Shown: piece after piece, positions 7,703-15,152 of the stretch | Layout of the letters: the number at the start of each line of letters is the position of its first letter | Position numbering within the stretch: position 1 is the first letter of the stretch | Assembly: GCF_002077945.1 (NCBI RefSeq) | Contig: NZ_LVYD01000124.1 | Span: 614,740 to 678,739, forward strand | Reading direction: 5' to 3' | Length of the DNA stretch: 64,000 bases | Source of the DNA: Niastella vici | Lineage (GTDB): Bacteria; Bacteroidota; Bacteroidia; Chitinophagales; Chitinophagaceae | The notes under the pieces: model-generated | Databases searched by the model: none | What the model was told of the DNA's origin: nothing | The model's input: only the letters and a program-made list of their open reading frames with translations | Translations under genes and position numbers: made by a program

Positions 7703-8810
7703 GTGCAAAAGAATGAAAATTGCGGGAAATAATCCCTTTTAGCTCCGGGGCAATGATGGCGGCCATTTTCCCGGCGCCGGCATTGGTAAAATGTACGTTA
7801 TCGTAAAAATAAAGGCTGTTTTTCGGCATCAGCCGGGCCAGATCGATCACGGGTACATTTTTCTGCGCGCATAATTTCCGCGTAACATCATTGTACAGTT
7901 CCAGCACTTCGAATTCGCAACGGCCATTCATACCATGCCCGGTATCGAAAGTTTCGAGGTTTACGCCGGTGAGGGAATCAGTTCCCTGCCCAAACAGAAG
8001 CGCCTGGGTCATAAACACCGGCGTTATGCCATACCGTTGGCAGGTATCTATCAGCTGTCCCAGCCGTTTTTCGTAGCCAGGCAGGAATTTATTTTGCTGT
8101 TCTTTTCGCGCAGCGAGCTGTTGTTCAGTCATTACCCTGGCTGTACCTTTCTGCAGATCGATCATGGCATGGGTGGTATTATTCATTTTCTGCGCCCGCC
8201 AGCCCCGCGCCAGGTTCAAACCAATATTCAGTACTTCGCTGTTGTTGAAGAGATAATGTTTCAGGTCGGAATAGCCGCCGCGCCGGTTCAATTCGTCGTG
8301 AAAAGAGGGCTGGTCATTTTCAACATCATTGATCCCTACATAGAATAGAATTATTTTAGGTTTGAGCTTAATGAGGTAATCGTTCAGCAATACCTGGTGG
8401 CCGAAAGTGGAATGCCCGTCAAAGCCCGCATTATTAAGCCAGAGGTTTTTAATGGCAGGTTTCAGCAGCTGTTCGAGCTGGTATTCCCAGGTTTTGTTAT
8501 CAGAGAGAAAATGGCATTCGGTAGTACTGCCCCCAACTGTTATCAGGGTGAGGGCGCTATCCCAGTTAGCAGGCTTTTCGGGTCCCCTGAAACCGAGGCC
8601 GTTCCGGGTATTTATGATAACAGAGTCGAGTTTGGGGTTGATCTCATTCTTAATGGTCAGTTGTTGGCTAATGGGCAGCAGGATCTGGTTTCCCCGGATC
8701 CTGAAATGTAACGGGTTATAAATGCGCAATGCAATTTCGAGGAGAACAAATACCACTATGAGGAGATAGAGAAAGTAAAGGAATTTCCGGCGCAGGGAAG
8801 ACTTTGTCAT
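7695..8810 (-). CDS. SGNH/GDSL hydrolase family protein, membrane-anchored
   Basis: This 371-residue protein has an N-terminal membrane anchor (SLRRKFLYFLYLLIVVFVLL, residues 4-23) and an extracytoplasmic SGNH hydrolase domain. The blocks are visible: VGGSTTECHF (block I, nucleophile Ser, residue about 93), FYVGINDVEND (block III, Asn) and FYDNVHFTNAGAGKMA (block V, catalytic Asp and His). Families with this layout are esterases or acyl/acetyl handling enzymes of glycans and surface polymers. It is the first gene of the operon and overlaps the start region of the carbamoyltransferase, so the two are probably translated together. A TATCTTCG box at 8838-8845 lies upstream. Acceptor or substrate unknown; a shared exported or membrane-attached substrate with the carbamoyltransferase is inference. 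Confidence 0.85.
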   Translation of the reverse strand: MTKSSLRRKFLYFLYLLIVVFVLLEIALRIYNPLHFRIRGNQILLPISQQLTIKNEINPKLDSVIINTRNGLGFRGPEKPANWDSALTLITVGGSTTECHFLSDNKTWEYQLEQLLKPAIKNLWLNNAGFDGHSTFGHQVLLNDYLIKLKPKIILFYVGINDVENDQPSFHDELNRRGGYSDLKHYLFNNSEVLNIGLNLARGWRAQKMNNTTHAMIDLQKGTARVMTEQQLAARKEQQNKFLPGYEKRLGQLIDTCQRYGITPVFMTQALLFGQGTDSLTGVNLETFDTGHGMNGRCEFEVLELYNDVTRKLCAQKNVPVIDLARLMPKNSLYFYDNVHFTNAGAGKMAAIIAPELKGIISRNFHSFAHE

Positions 8811-8891
8811 CGAGAGATATGGATATAGATTGAGGGGCGAAGATAGCTAAAAAAGAAATTGGGTGCGGGTGGCAGCCAATGGGGTAAAATG

Positions 8892-8913
8892 GAGGGGCCA
8901 ATGGCGCCCCCTC
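8892..8913 (-). terminator. Possible terminator hairpin behind the small secreted protein gene
   Basis: GAGGGGC and the near-complementary GCCCCCTC flank a short loop, forming a GC-rich imperfect hairpin 51 bp downstream of the minus-strand gene ending at 8965. The following T-run on the minus strand is weak (CATTTTACC), so intrinsic termination is only a possibility. Confidence 0.3.
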
Positions 8914-8964
8914 AAGACACAAACATCTTATTATCAAATAATTAAACAATTTCCAAACAACCTG

Positions 8965-9330
8965 CTACCGCCGGCCCTGTATAACCCGCCCCGAAAACGC
9001 ATTTGGCATTGGCTCAGGCAGCGTTGTTCTTTTCACCGGCATGCGGGTAGTTTTAGCGCCATCAGGCACCAGGCAAAGCATATTGTCTACTGGCATCCCG
9101 TACACTTTTCCGGCACTGTTAGTGCCCAGCAGCGTGCCTTCCCGGTACCAATCGTCATTGATTGGTGAACAGCCTAAGCCAGTGGTGGGCCTTATAGGCA
9201 ATTTCACCGGCGCGAGCTTTGGCAACGGCAACAACTGAGGGCGGGTCATAACAGGGTCCTGTTGCTGGGCAGAGGCGGCTACTGCTGCGATTGTCATCAC
9301 TAATAGCATGAAAAGAAAACGGCGCTTCAT
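8965..9330 (-). CDS. Small secreted protein of unknown function
   Basis: This 121-residue protein starts with a clear Sec signal peptide (MKRRFLFMLLVMTIAAVAAS, cleavage likely after A-S-A, before QQQDP). The mature part is proline-rich (RPQLLPLPKLAPVKLP) with two cysteines (GLGCSPIND and NMLCLVPDG) that could form a disulfide. I do not recognise the family. It stands alone between the carbamoyltransferase operon and a decayed adhesin fragment. Confidence 0.6.
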   Translation of the reverse strand: MKRRFLFMLLVMTIAAVAASAQQQDPVMTRPQLLPLPKLAPVKLPIRPTTGLGCSPINDDWYREGTLLGTNSAGKVYGMPVDNMLCLVPDGAKTTRMPVKRTTLPEPMPNAFSGRVIQGRR

Positions 9331-9393
9331 AGAAGTGTTTTCTTTCCTGATGCAGGGTGTATATGAATTACATATAGGATGGATACAGTTTTT

Positions 9394-10130
9394 TTAACGG
9401 ATCAAAACAAAACTACCTTTGTCCCTTATGGTATTTCCGAGAAGATCTATCCCTTCAGCTACCCAGATATAAGTGCCGGTTTGTTGTAAAGCACCATTCC
9501 AGGTACCGTTCCATCCATCATTCAGGGTTTTTGTTTCAAATATAATTTGCCCCCAACGATTGTATATTCTAAAATAATTCAATTCTATATACCCCTTCAC
9601 CCGTAGCTGCAGCCGGTCGTTTTTGCCATCATTGTTAGGCGTAAAGGCATTGGGTATGGTGTCCCAATTCGTTTTTCCATTCCAGTTTCGAGTTTTGGGT
9701 ATAAGAAACGCGCATCCCCGTTATGCTTCCATTTGACAGGCCGCAGGCTGGTTGCTGAATAGAAGGATACATGGTAATTACCGGAGTAACATCATCCAGT
9801 ACAATACTTTGGTATATAGACTTTATACAGGTGCCGCCATGTACGGCATACAGCAGGTATTCCCCCGGGCCGGCATTCACCAGGTCTTTAGCTTTGCTCG
9901 CAGTATCGCCTGTTCTCAAATTGATCCAGTAATAGGCTTCTGCACCCGCTGAGGTTATACCGGTAATACTTCCGTTCTGTAATCCGCAAACGGGTTGTAC
10001 CACTTTTTGGGCCGTATAATTGAATGTTTGCGCATATACCAGCTTGGTAACATTCTGAATTTCACCTTTTTATTTCCAGGAACCCAAACAGGATCTGATA
10101 TAAATTGATTAAATTCAATATTTAAACCAT
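9394..10130 (-). pseudogene. Decayed gliding-motility-associated (CHU_C) surface protein fragment
   Basis: Three coding-like pieces on the minus strand lie in different frames. The 3' piece is a C-terminal secretion domain: IPNAFTPNNDGKNDRLQL, then FRIYNRWGQIIFET, GTWNGALQQTGTYIWV and a terminal SFVLIR. This is the gliding-motility-associated/type IX secretion CTD family. The middle piece (9635-10069) holds two SprB-like repeats, QPVCGLQNGSITGITSAGA and QPACGLSNGSITGMRVS. It runs into a stop (..QCLYA) unless the frame changes around 9650-9700. The 5' piece (..ISDPVWVPGNK) joins at an A-run near 10070, again out of frame. No signal peptide or start is present. The parent proteins are usually very long cell-surface adhesins exported by type IX secretion, so this is a truncated, frameshifted remnant. 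Confidence 0.7.
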
Positions 10131-10135
10131 TCAAT

Positions 10136-10516
10136 ATGCCAAACGAATATATGTTGTACATACGGAATGCCGGGGATGCAAAAGCCAGCCTTTCGCCCAA
10201 CGAGCATTTGCAATTCATTAAACAATGCGAAGTTTATATTGAGCAGCTAAAATCACACAACAAACTAATAGCTGCACAACCAATAGTACGGGAAGGTTGT
10301 ATTATTTCAAAAGCAGCTAATGCATGGAAGACTACCCCGGTTGATCCAACTAAAGAAATACAGGTGGGCTATTACCACATTATAGCAGACAGCTTTGACG
10401 AAGCCGTTGAAATTGCCAAACAAAATCCGGAATTTGCCTTTGTTCCTTCTGCAAGTATTGAGGTAAGACCCATAAAGACAAAAGAAGTTCAAACCAATTT
10501 TGTTTATCCGAAATAA
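10136..10516 (+). CDS. YCII-related domain protein
   Basis: This 126-residue protein has the ferredoxin-like YCII pattern: an early EYMLYIRN strand, a helix with SPNEHLQFIKQCEVYIEQL, the substrate-like loop GCIISKA, then GYYHIIADSFDEAVEIAKQNPEF and IEVRPIK. In YCII proteins the H/D pair around the helix start and the (Y/F)-x-I-x-(A/D)-(D/S)-x-x-(E/D)-A block are typical. Members are found beside sigma-factor and reactive-species genes, but the enzyme role is generally unassigned. The gene overlaps nothing, and its start abuts the remnant on the opposite strand. Confidence 0.75.
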   Translation: MPNEYMLYIRNAGDAKASLSPNEHLQFIKQCEVYIEQLKSHNKLIAAQPIVREGCIISKAANAWKTTPVDPTKEIQVGYYHIIADSFDEAVEIAKQNPEFAFVPSASIEVRPIKTKEVQTNFVYPK

Positions 10517-10571
10517 TTTCAAGCCATACAAACCCATTACCAATAGCGGCGATCATAAAATTCAATGATGA

Positions 10572-10602
10572 TTGGTTTACAATGGTAACCACCCTATCTT
10601 TG
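10572..10602 (+). promoter_or_regulatory. Bacteroidota consensus promoter, TTG-N20-TATCTTTG
   Basis: TTG at 10572-10574 and a perfect TAnnTTTG box (TATCTTTG) at 10595-10602 are spaced by 20 nt. The next gene starts 39 nt downstream, giving a leader of about 32 nt. Confidence 0.7.
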
Positions 10603-10641
10603 CACTGTACATAAGAGGAAAAGGTTATCAACAATATAAAT

Positions 10642-10944
10642 ATGTCGAAGTTATCTTTAAGCATTCCCCATACACAGACGCAGGAAGAAGCATTGAGCCG
10701 GGTTAAACAAATGCTGGGCCGCATACAGGAAGAACAAAAAGGAACAATTACCAACGTACAGGAAAACTGGAATGGCCCCAATGGCAGTTTCAGTTTTACC
10801 GCCAAAGGTTTTACTATTGACGGCACTATACAGGTGAAGGAAAATGAAGTGCAACTGGAATCGGACCTGCCTTTTGCGGTAGCGCTATTTAAAGGACAAA
10901 TTGCGTCTATGATCACAGAAAAAGCAAAGGCATTGCTGGCATAG
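10642..10944 (+). CDS. Polyhydroxyalkanoic acid system family protein
   Basis: This 100-residue protein begins with SKLSLSIPHTQTQEEALSRV and continues with a beta-rich part (GSFSFTAKGFTIDGTIQV, LESDLPFAVALFKGQIASMI) before an alpha-helical end. This is the layout of the PHA_gran_rgn family, small proteins named after polyhydroxyalkanoate granule systems: the IPHxLxxEEAxxRV start and the DLPxxxxxFKxxIxxxI segment are diagnostic. Many hosts, including Bacteroidota, carry it without an obvious PHA locus, and none is seen here. The function in this organism is unknown. It has its own consensus promoter. Confidence 0.75.
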   Translation: MSKLSLSIPHTQTQEEALSRVKQMLGRIQEEQKGTITNVQENWNGPNGSFSFTAKGFTIDGTIQVKENEVQLESDLPFAVALFKGQIASMITEKAKALLA

Positions 10945-10992
10945 CAGCCTCCCCCAATACTATCATCACCAACGCAAAAAAATAATAATCCA

Positions 10993-11436
10993 TTACGGCC
11001 GTTGAATGGGCACCAGTTTGCCGGAAGCCAGATCCACAGGCACTGAAATATGTTCAAGTGCGATCAGCCAGTTGCCGGCTATCTTGCGATAGCCGTTGGT
11101 AACGCGTACCCATCTGTTGACCAGATGACCTTGCGTATCGGTACCTGTAACGTACATGAAGCAGTGACCGAATGCAACCGCACCATCAACAGTAATAGCC
11201 TGACCGGCAACTTCCATTTTCGGGCTGCCCTCCATTCGTGCAAACATATCGGCCCAGGCCTCGCGATAGGCATCGGCGCCCCGGTATTCCTTCCGCGGCA
11301 CCACATCGAACACCACGAGGCTTTCGTCCCTTACATAATTGCTCATAATAGCTTCAATATCCCCCGCGTTGAAGGCTTGTATAAACCTGAATGTAAGCGC
11401 CCTGATCGCGGCCGCATCGTCTCCTGAACCTGTCAT
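10993..11436 (-). CDS. SnoaL-like/NTF2-fold protein
   Basis: This 147-residue protein has an NTF2-like cone fold pattern: a first helix IRALTFRFIQAFNAGDIEAIMSNY, the FDVVPRKEYRGADAYREAW segment, then strands with AVAFGHCFMYVTG, WVRVTNGYRKIAGNWLIALEHISVP. This pattern is common in SnoaL-like and calcium/calmodulin kinase II association-type stress proteins (DUF4440-like). No specific substrate can be named. It is a single gene on the minus strand convergent with the PHA-system gene. Confidence 0.75.
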   Translation of the reverse strand: MTGSGDDAAAIRALTFRFIQAFNAGDIEAIMSNYVRDESLVVFDVVPRKEYRGADAYREAWADMFARMEGSPKMEVAGQAITVDGAVAFGHCFMYVTGTDTQGHLVNRWVRVTNGYRKIAGNWLIALEHISVPVDLASGKLVPIQRP

Positions 11437-11749
11437 ATCCCCATTATCTTATTAAGCTTAATAAAGAATGAAAACTATCCCGCTGTAAAAACAATGCCAC
11501 GCAAAAGAAAATAGTCGCAAAGGGCCCTTATAATGTCGCAAAGGCACCCGGCATGAGCAACACATCCGGTTTAACTTTGTTGAACACTAAAAGAAAAACA
11601 TGAGCAGTATCAACAAAAGCCATTGAACTAATGACAAAGAACAGGTAAGAATAATTTCATCAAACCAATAAAAAGACAGGTGGAGCAGCAACCACTTTAA
11701 AAACGGGCGGAACCGAAAAGCCAGACGAGTAGGATCAAAAAAAATTCTT
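11437..11749. other. Intergenic region, no gene seen
   Basis: This stretch of 313 bp separates two divergent genes. It is A-rich near its right end and holds no open frame with coding character. The left part should carry the promoter of the minus-strand SnoaL-like gene and the right part that of the SRPBCC gene, but no box matches the TAnnTTTG consensus well enough to call. Confidence 0.4.
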
Positions 11750-12199
11750 ATGTCGAACAACACTGTTTCGCTACACAGAGTACTTAAAACATCACCGGAA
11801 AAAGTATTCCGCGCCTTTACCGAAGCGCCCGCCATTGCGTCCTGGCTGCCTCCTTACGGGTTTGTTTGCATCGTTCATGAAATGAATGTAAAGCCCGGTG
11901 GTTCTCATAAGATGTCGTTCCAGAACTTTTCAACCGGGAATAGCCATTCATTTGGTGGAACATACGTGGAGATCAAACCCAATGAGTTGTTGAAATACAC
12001 TGATAAATTCGACAATCCTAACCTGCCCGGTGAAATGACCACCACTGTTCAGCTCAGGAAAACCATTGCAGGTACAGAAATAAAAATTACCCAGGAAGGC
12101 ATTCCTGCTGTTATACCTGTTGAAATGTGTTACCTCGGCTGGCAGGAATCGCTGGAAAAACTGGCGAAATTAGTAGAGCCTGAAATACCGGATGCTTAA
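11750..12199 (+). CDS. SRPBCC family protein (AHSA1/activator-of-Hsp90-like)
   Basis: This 149-residue protein has the START-like fold of the AHSA1 group. It starts VSLHRVLKTSPEKVFRAFTEA, followed by ASWLPPYGFVCIVHEMNVKPGG, an FGGTYVEIKPNELLKYTDKFD segment and the C-terminal helix CYLGWQESLEKLAKLV. These proteins bind hydrophobic ligands in a long cavity; in bacteria many are regulated by adjacent ArsR repressors, but none is present here. Ligand and role unknown. Confidence 0.85.
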   Translation: MSNNTVSLHRVLKTSPEKVFRAFTEAPAIASWLPPYGFVCIVHEMNVKPGGSHKMSFQNFSTGNSHSFGGTYVEIKPNELLKYTDKFDNPNLPGEMTTTVQLRKTIAGTEIKITQEGIPAVIPVEMCYLGWQESLEKLAKLVEPEIPDA

Positions 12200-12227
12200 T
12201 TCAGGAGGTATAGCCATTTACAACAAC

Positions 12228-12261
12228 AAAGCCGCATACATCATTCGATCTATGCGGCTTT
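12228..12261. terminator. Bidirectional intrinsic terminator
   Basis: AAAGCCGCATA (12228-12238) and TATGCGGCTTT (12251-12261) form an 11-bp perfect stem with a 12-nt loop. It has A- and T-rich flanks on both sides and lies between two convergent genes ending at 12199 and 12268. Confidence 0.85.
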
Positions 12262-12267
12262 GATATT

Positions 12268-13089
12268 TTAATTATGCGTAAGCTCCTTTTTGATGGTGGC
12301 CACTTCTTTAAGCAACAAGGGAAAGGCGGGCTGCGCCATTCCACCATGATCAAATCCATCTAATTCGCATAACCTTGTGCGGGTATGCCCGGCCAGTTTC
12401 ATCATGCGCCATAAATAGGCGTTTTCTTCATATCGCCCCAGCATTTCCAGCTCCCGGTCGCCGGTTATCAGCAGCATGGGCGGCGCATTGTTTCGAACAT
12501 GGTACAATGGGGCATATTCATCGATAACGGGTTGCGTTCCCTTGATGCCTCTTTCACTGCGGATAGTAAAATGGGTGATTGCCTGTCCACTGAATGGAAT
12601 AAGGCCCGCTATACTGTCTGCATCGATGCCGTATTTGTTCAAATATTTTTTATCAAGCCCGATCATCATTCCCAGGTAGGCGCCTGCTGAATGTCCCGAA
12701 ATAAAAATAAGCCGGGTAGTACCACCATAACTTTGAATGTGTTGATATACCCAGGCTACTGCCGCTGCCGCATCTTCAATATACGCCGGCGCTTTCACCT
12801 TTGGCGACAACCGGTAACCCACGCCTACCACCGCATAACCCTTTTCCATAAGAGCAGCAGGAATTTCTTTTTGTCCGCCGGTTAAACCGCCGCCATGAAA
12901 CCAAACAATGGTTGCAAAGTTCTTCGAGCCTTTGGGATAGTACAGATCCAGTTTGCATTGCGCATTCATGTACGCATCCTTTTCAGAAACGGACGCCGGA
13001 TAATAAGCAATATCCTTTTCAGTTACATACGTTTGCTGTGCCTGTATATAGGTTACCTGGAGAAGAAGGAAAAATAGGATCGCTCTCAT
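12268..13089 (-). CDS. Secreted alpha/beta hydrolase (carboxylesterase, BD-FAE-like)
   Basis: The 273-residue precursor has a signal peptide (MRAILFFLLLQVTYIQAQQ). The mature enzyme is an alpha/beta hydrolase of the hormone-sensitive-lipase/BD-FAE type: oxyanion motif VWFHGGGLTGG, nucleophile elbow FISGHSAGAYLGM with Ser near residue 133, acid residue in LLITGDREL, and His in ELDGFDHGGM. It should be a periplasmic or extracellular esterase; the substrate is unknown. It converges with the SRPBCC gene, from which it is separated by a terminator. Confidence 0.87.
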   Translation of the reverse strand: MRAILFFLLLQVTYIQAQQTYVTEKDIAYYPASVSEKDAYMNAQCKLDLYYPKGSKNFATIVWFHGGGLTGGQKEIPAALMEKGYAVVGVGYRLSPKVKAPAYIEDAAAAVAWVYQHIQSYGGTTRLIFISGHSAGAYLGMMIGLDKKYLNKYGIDADSIAGLIPFSGQAITHFTIRSERGIKGTQPVIDEYAPLYHVRNNAPPMLLITGDRELEMLGRYEENAYLWRMMKLAGHTRTRLCELDGFDHGGMAQPAFPLLLKEVATIKKELTHN

Positions 13090-13301
13090 ACGATGATAGT
13101 TTGGTTATGGTCAGCAGCAATATTACTATTTTAGCCAGATTGCATCCACCAAAAAATTCCCTCATCAGAACGCTGATTTTCTTACTCCCTGCCTGAAATA
13201 AATCACCCTGTTCAATGACACCTGTCACAACTTCAGTTTAGATAAAATACTACTTTCAATAATGAAGGGGTTGACCATCCTGTTTAAACAAAGTATTACA
13301 G

Positions 13302-13943
13302 ATGAAACTGCCATTTACCAGAGAACAATTTTTGGAAGTATTTCATAAATACAATATCAGTGTATACCCCTTACAGGTTCTCCTCTTATTATTGGCTGTT
13401 TTAACTATAATGATCATTTACAGAGGCAGTAAAAGGCAACAAAAGATGGTACCCATTATTCTCGCCACCTTTTGGATCTGGATGGGTATCGTGTATCATA
13501 TCGGGTATTTTTCGGCCATCAATAAGGTTGCTTATTTATTTGGCATGCTATTCATTTTGCAGGGCATTTTCTTCCTGCATTATGGGTTAAAGAAATTTCC
13601 TTTATTTACATTTCAAAAAAATATACGCAGTATCACCAGTGTGCTACTATTGATTTATGCGCTTATCTTTTATCCATTGACCGGCCATTTCGCAGGTCAT
13701 GACTATCCTTATTCGCCGACTTTTGGCCTTCCCTGCCCCACCACCATTTTCACGCTTGCTGTATTTCTATTAACTCAACCACGTATACCCTTTTACCTGT
13801 CGATAATTCCGCTATTATGGTCGATCATTGGCTTTTCAGCAGCTTTTAGCTTAGGGATTTATGAAGATGCGGGACTAATTGTTTCAGCATTCGCATTTTC
13901 CGCTCTATACTTCCTGAACGGCAAGCGCCCGCAGCCTTTCTAA
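13302..13943 (+). CDS. DUF6064 family membrane protein
   Basis: This 213-residue protein begins with the typical MKLPFTREQFLEVFHKYN and then contains about six or seven hydrophobic helices, with conserved-looking loops FWIWMGIVYHIGYFSAIN and GLPCPTTIFTLAVFLLT. This start plus the polar-aromatic WxGxxYH and G-[LF]-P-C-P-T motifs are hallmarks of DUF6064. The function is unknown. It is a single gene between a hydrolase and an OmpA-like lipoprotein. Confidence 0.8.
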   Translation: MKLPFTREQFLEVFHKYNISVYPLQVLLLLLAVLTIMIIYRGSKRQQKMVPIILATFWIWMGIVYHIGYFSAINKVAYLFGMLFILQGIFFLHYGLKKFPLFTFQKNIRSITSVLLLIYALIFYPLTGHFAGHDYPYSPTFGLPCPTTIFTLAVFLLTQPRIPFYLSIIPLLWSIIGFSAAFSLGIYEDAGLIVSAFAFSALYFLNGKRPQPF

Positions 13944-14038
13944 CCAATTTTTAATTTAAGAGTAATACATTTGCCCCTGGTTTAATGGCAAGTGGTACAA
14001 TTCTTGTGCACCTGCCCCAAAATCACATATCCACAATT

Positions 14039-14920
14039 ATGAATAGAATATTTACTGTAACGAAGCTATTTATTGGCGCCCTGGTCCTTTTAAGTAGTTG
14101 TGTTCCTACCAAAAAATTTAAAGCCTCACAGTCGGCATTGCAATCTGCCCGGAACGACAGCGCTGCGCTTGCCCAGAAAGTGAGCCAGCTAAAACAACAG
14201 ATAGCTGATCACGAGAAAACAATTGATTCAAAAGCAAAGACCATCACTGAACAGGAAGAGCAAATTGACAAATTGTCAAAAGAGATCTCCGATCTGAACC
14301 AGGAAAGGGTCAAATTAATAAATGAATCTTCCAACAAGCAAACCCAGCTTAATAAGAGCGGACAGGAACTGGTTAATCAGCGGAAAAAACTGGAACAGTT
14401 ACAGGCATTGATGGACCAGCAAAAAATGGCCATCGAAGAGATCAGAAAAAAGATGGCTGATGCCCTTACCGGTTTCAAATCGAATGAGCTCACTGTAGCC
14501 ACTAAAAACGGTAAAGTGTATGTGAGCCTCCAGGAAAATTTACTGTTCCCTTCGGGCAGTGCCGTAGTGAATCCCAAAGGAAAAGAAGCGCTGGCAAAAC
14601 TCGCTGAAGTGCTTAATGTGAATCCGGAAATAACAGTAGACATTGAAGGCCATACAGATTCCATTCCCATTCGTGGCAAATACCAGGATAACTGGGACCT
14701 GAGCCTGGCACGAGCGGCCTCCATTGTAAGGATATTGACGATTGATTATAAAGTGAGCCCTGAAAGGGTCATTGCTTCGGGCCATAGCCAGTATGAACCG
14801 GTTCAATCGAATAGCAATGCGGGCGGAAGGGCTTTGAACAGAAGAACAGAAATAATTCTTTCGCCCAAACTGGATGAATTGTTCAAGTTACTGCAAAGCT
14901 CGTCGGCCAAAGCAGATTAG
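14039..14920 (+). CDS. OmpA-family peptidoglycan-binding lipoprotein with coiled coil
   Basis: The 293-residue protein starts at ATG 14039, where the lipoprotein signal begins (MNRIFTVTKLFIGALVLLSS, Cys next); an upstream ATG at 13985 adds 18 residues without signal character. After the lipidated Cys come about 130 residues of coiled coil (heptads such as LAQKVSQLKQQIADHEKTI), then an OmpA C-terminal domain. That domain shows VDIEGHTDS, NWDLSLARAASIVRIL (peptidoglycan-binding Asp), and GRALNRRTEIIL (Arg). It probably links the outer membrane to peptidoglycan, or acts as a periplasmic spacer. It is followed by a strong terminator. Confidence 0.9.
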   Translation: MNRIFTVTKLFIGALVLLSSCVPTKKFKASQSALQSARNDSAALAQKVSQLKQQIADHEKTIDSKAKTITEQEEQIDKLSKEISDLNQERVKLINESSNKQTQLNKSGQELVNQRKKLEQLQALMDQQKMAIEEIRKKMADALTGFKSNELTVATKNGKVYVSLQENLLFPSGSAVVNPKGKEALAKLAEVLNVNPEITVDIEGHTDSIPIRGKYQDNWDLSLARAASIVRILTIDYKVSPERVIASGHSQYEPVQSNSNAGGRALNRRTEIILSPKLDELFKLLQSSSAKAD

Positions 14921-14938
14921 AGCTATAATATAACAGAT

Positions 14939-14983
14939 AAAACCCCGGCAGCGGCGATCATTTTTCGCAGTTACCGGGGTTTA
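14939..14983 (+). terminator. Intrinsic terminator after the OmpA-like gene
   Basis: AAACCCCGG and CCGGGGTTT form a 9-bp stem (14940-14948 with 14974-14982) enclosing a 25-nt loop, 19 bp after the stop codon at 14920, with a TTTAGTATTTA tail. Confidence 0.75.
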
Positions 14984-15117
14984 GTATTTAATATATTCAT
15001 CCTTTCGTTGGCGCTTTCCCATACCACAACCCAATTATGGTATTATAATTTTATCAACTCTATATCACCCAATAACCTTACTTCATCGCATACAAGGAGG
15101 TTAGGCATTTGAATTCC

Positions 15118-15148
15118 TTCCACCAAACTAAAATTGGTGTTATATTTA
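15118..15148 (+). promoter_or_regulatory. Probable promoter, TTC-N20-TATATTTA
   Basis: TATATTTA at 15141-15148 matches TAnnTTTG at 7 of 8 positions and lies 20 nt after TTC (15118-15120, one mismatch to TTG). The ATG of the next gene follows after only 4 nt. Confidence 0.4.
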
Positions 15149-15152
15149 GTAC

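Noticed and set aside
5285..8810. Saxitoxin or other toxin biosynthesis cluster
   Set aside because: Only the carbamoyltransferase and its two small partners match; no amidinotransferase, polyketide or oxygenase genes of such a pathway are present.
9955..10218. Minus-strand gene antisense to the YCII gene
   Set aside because: Most of it is a shadow of the YCII gene; only its last part contributes to the decayed gliding-type remnant.
10642..10944. Part of a polyhydroxyalkanoate biosynthesis locus
   Set aside because: No synthase, phasin or reductase gene is near; the family name alone is not evidence of PHA metabolism.
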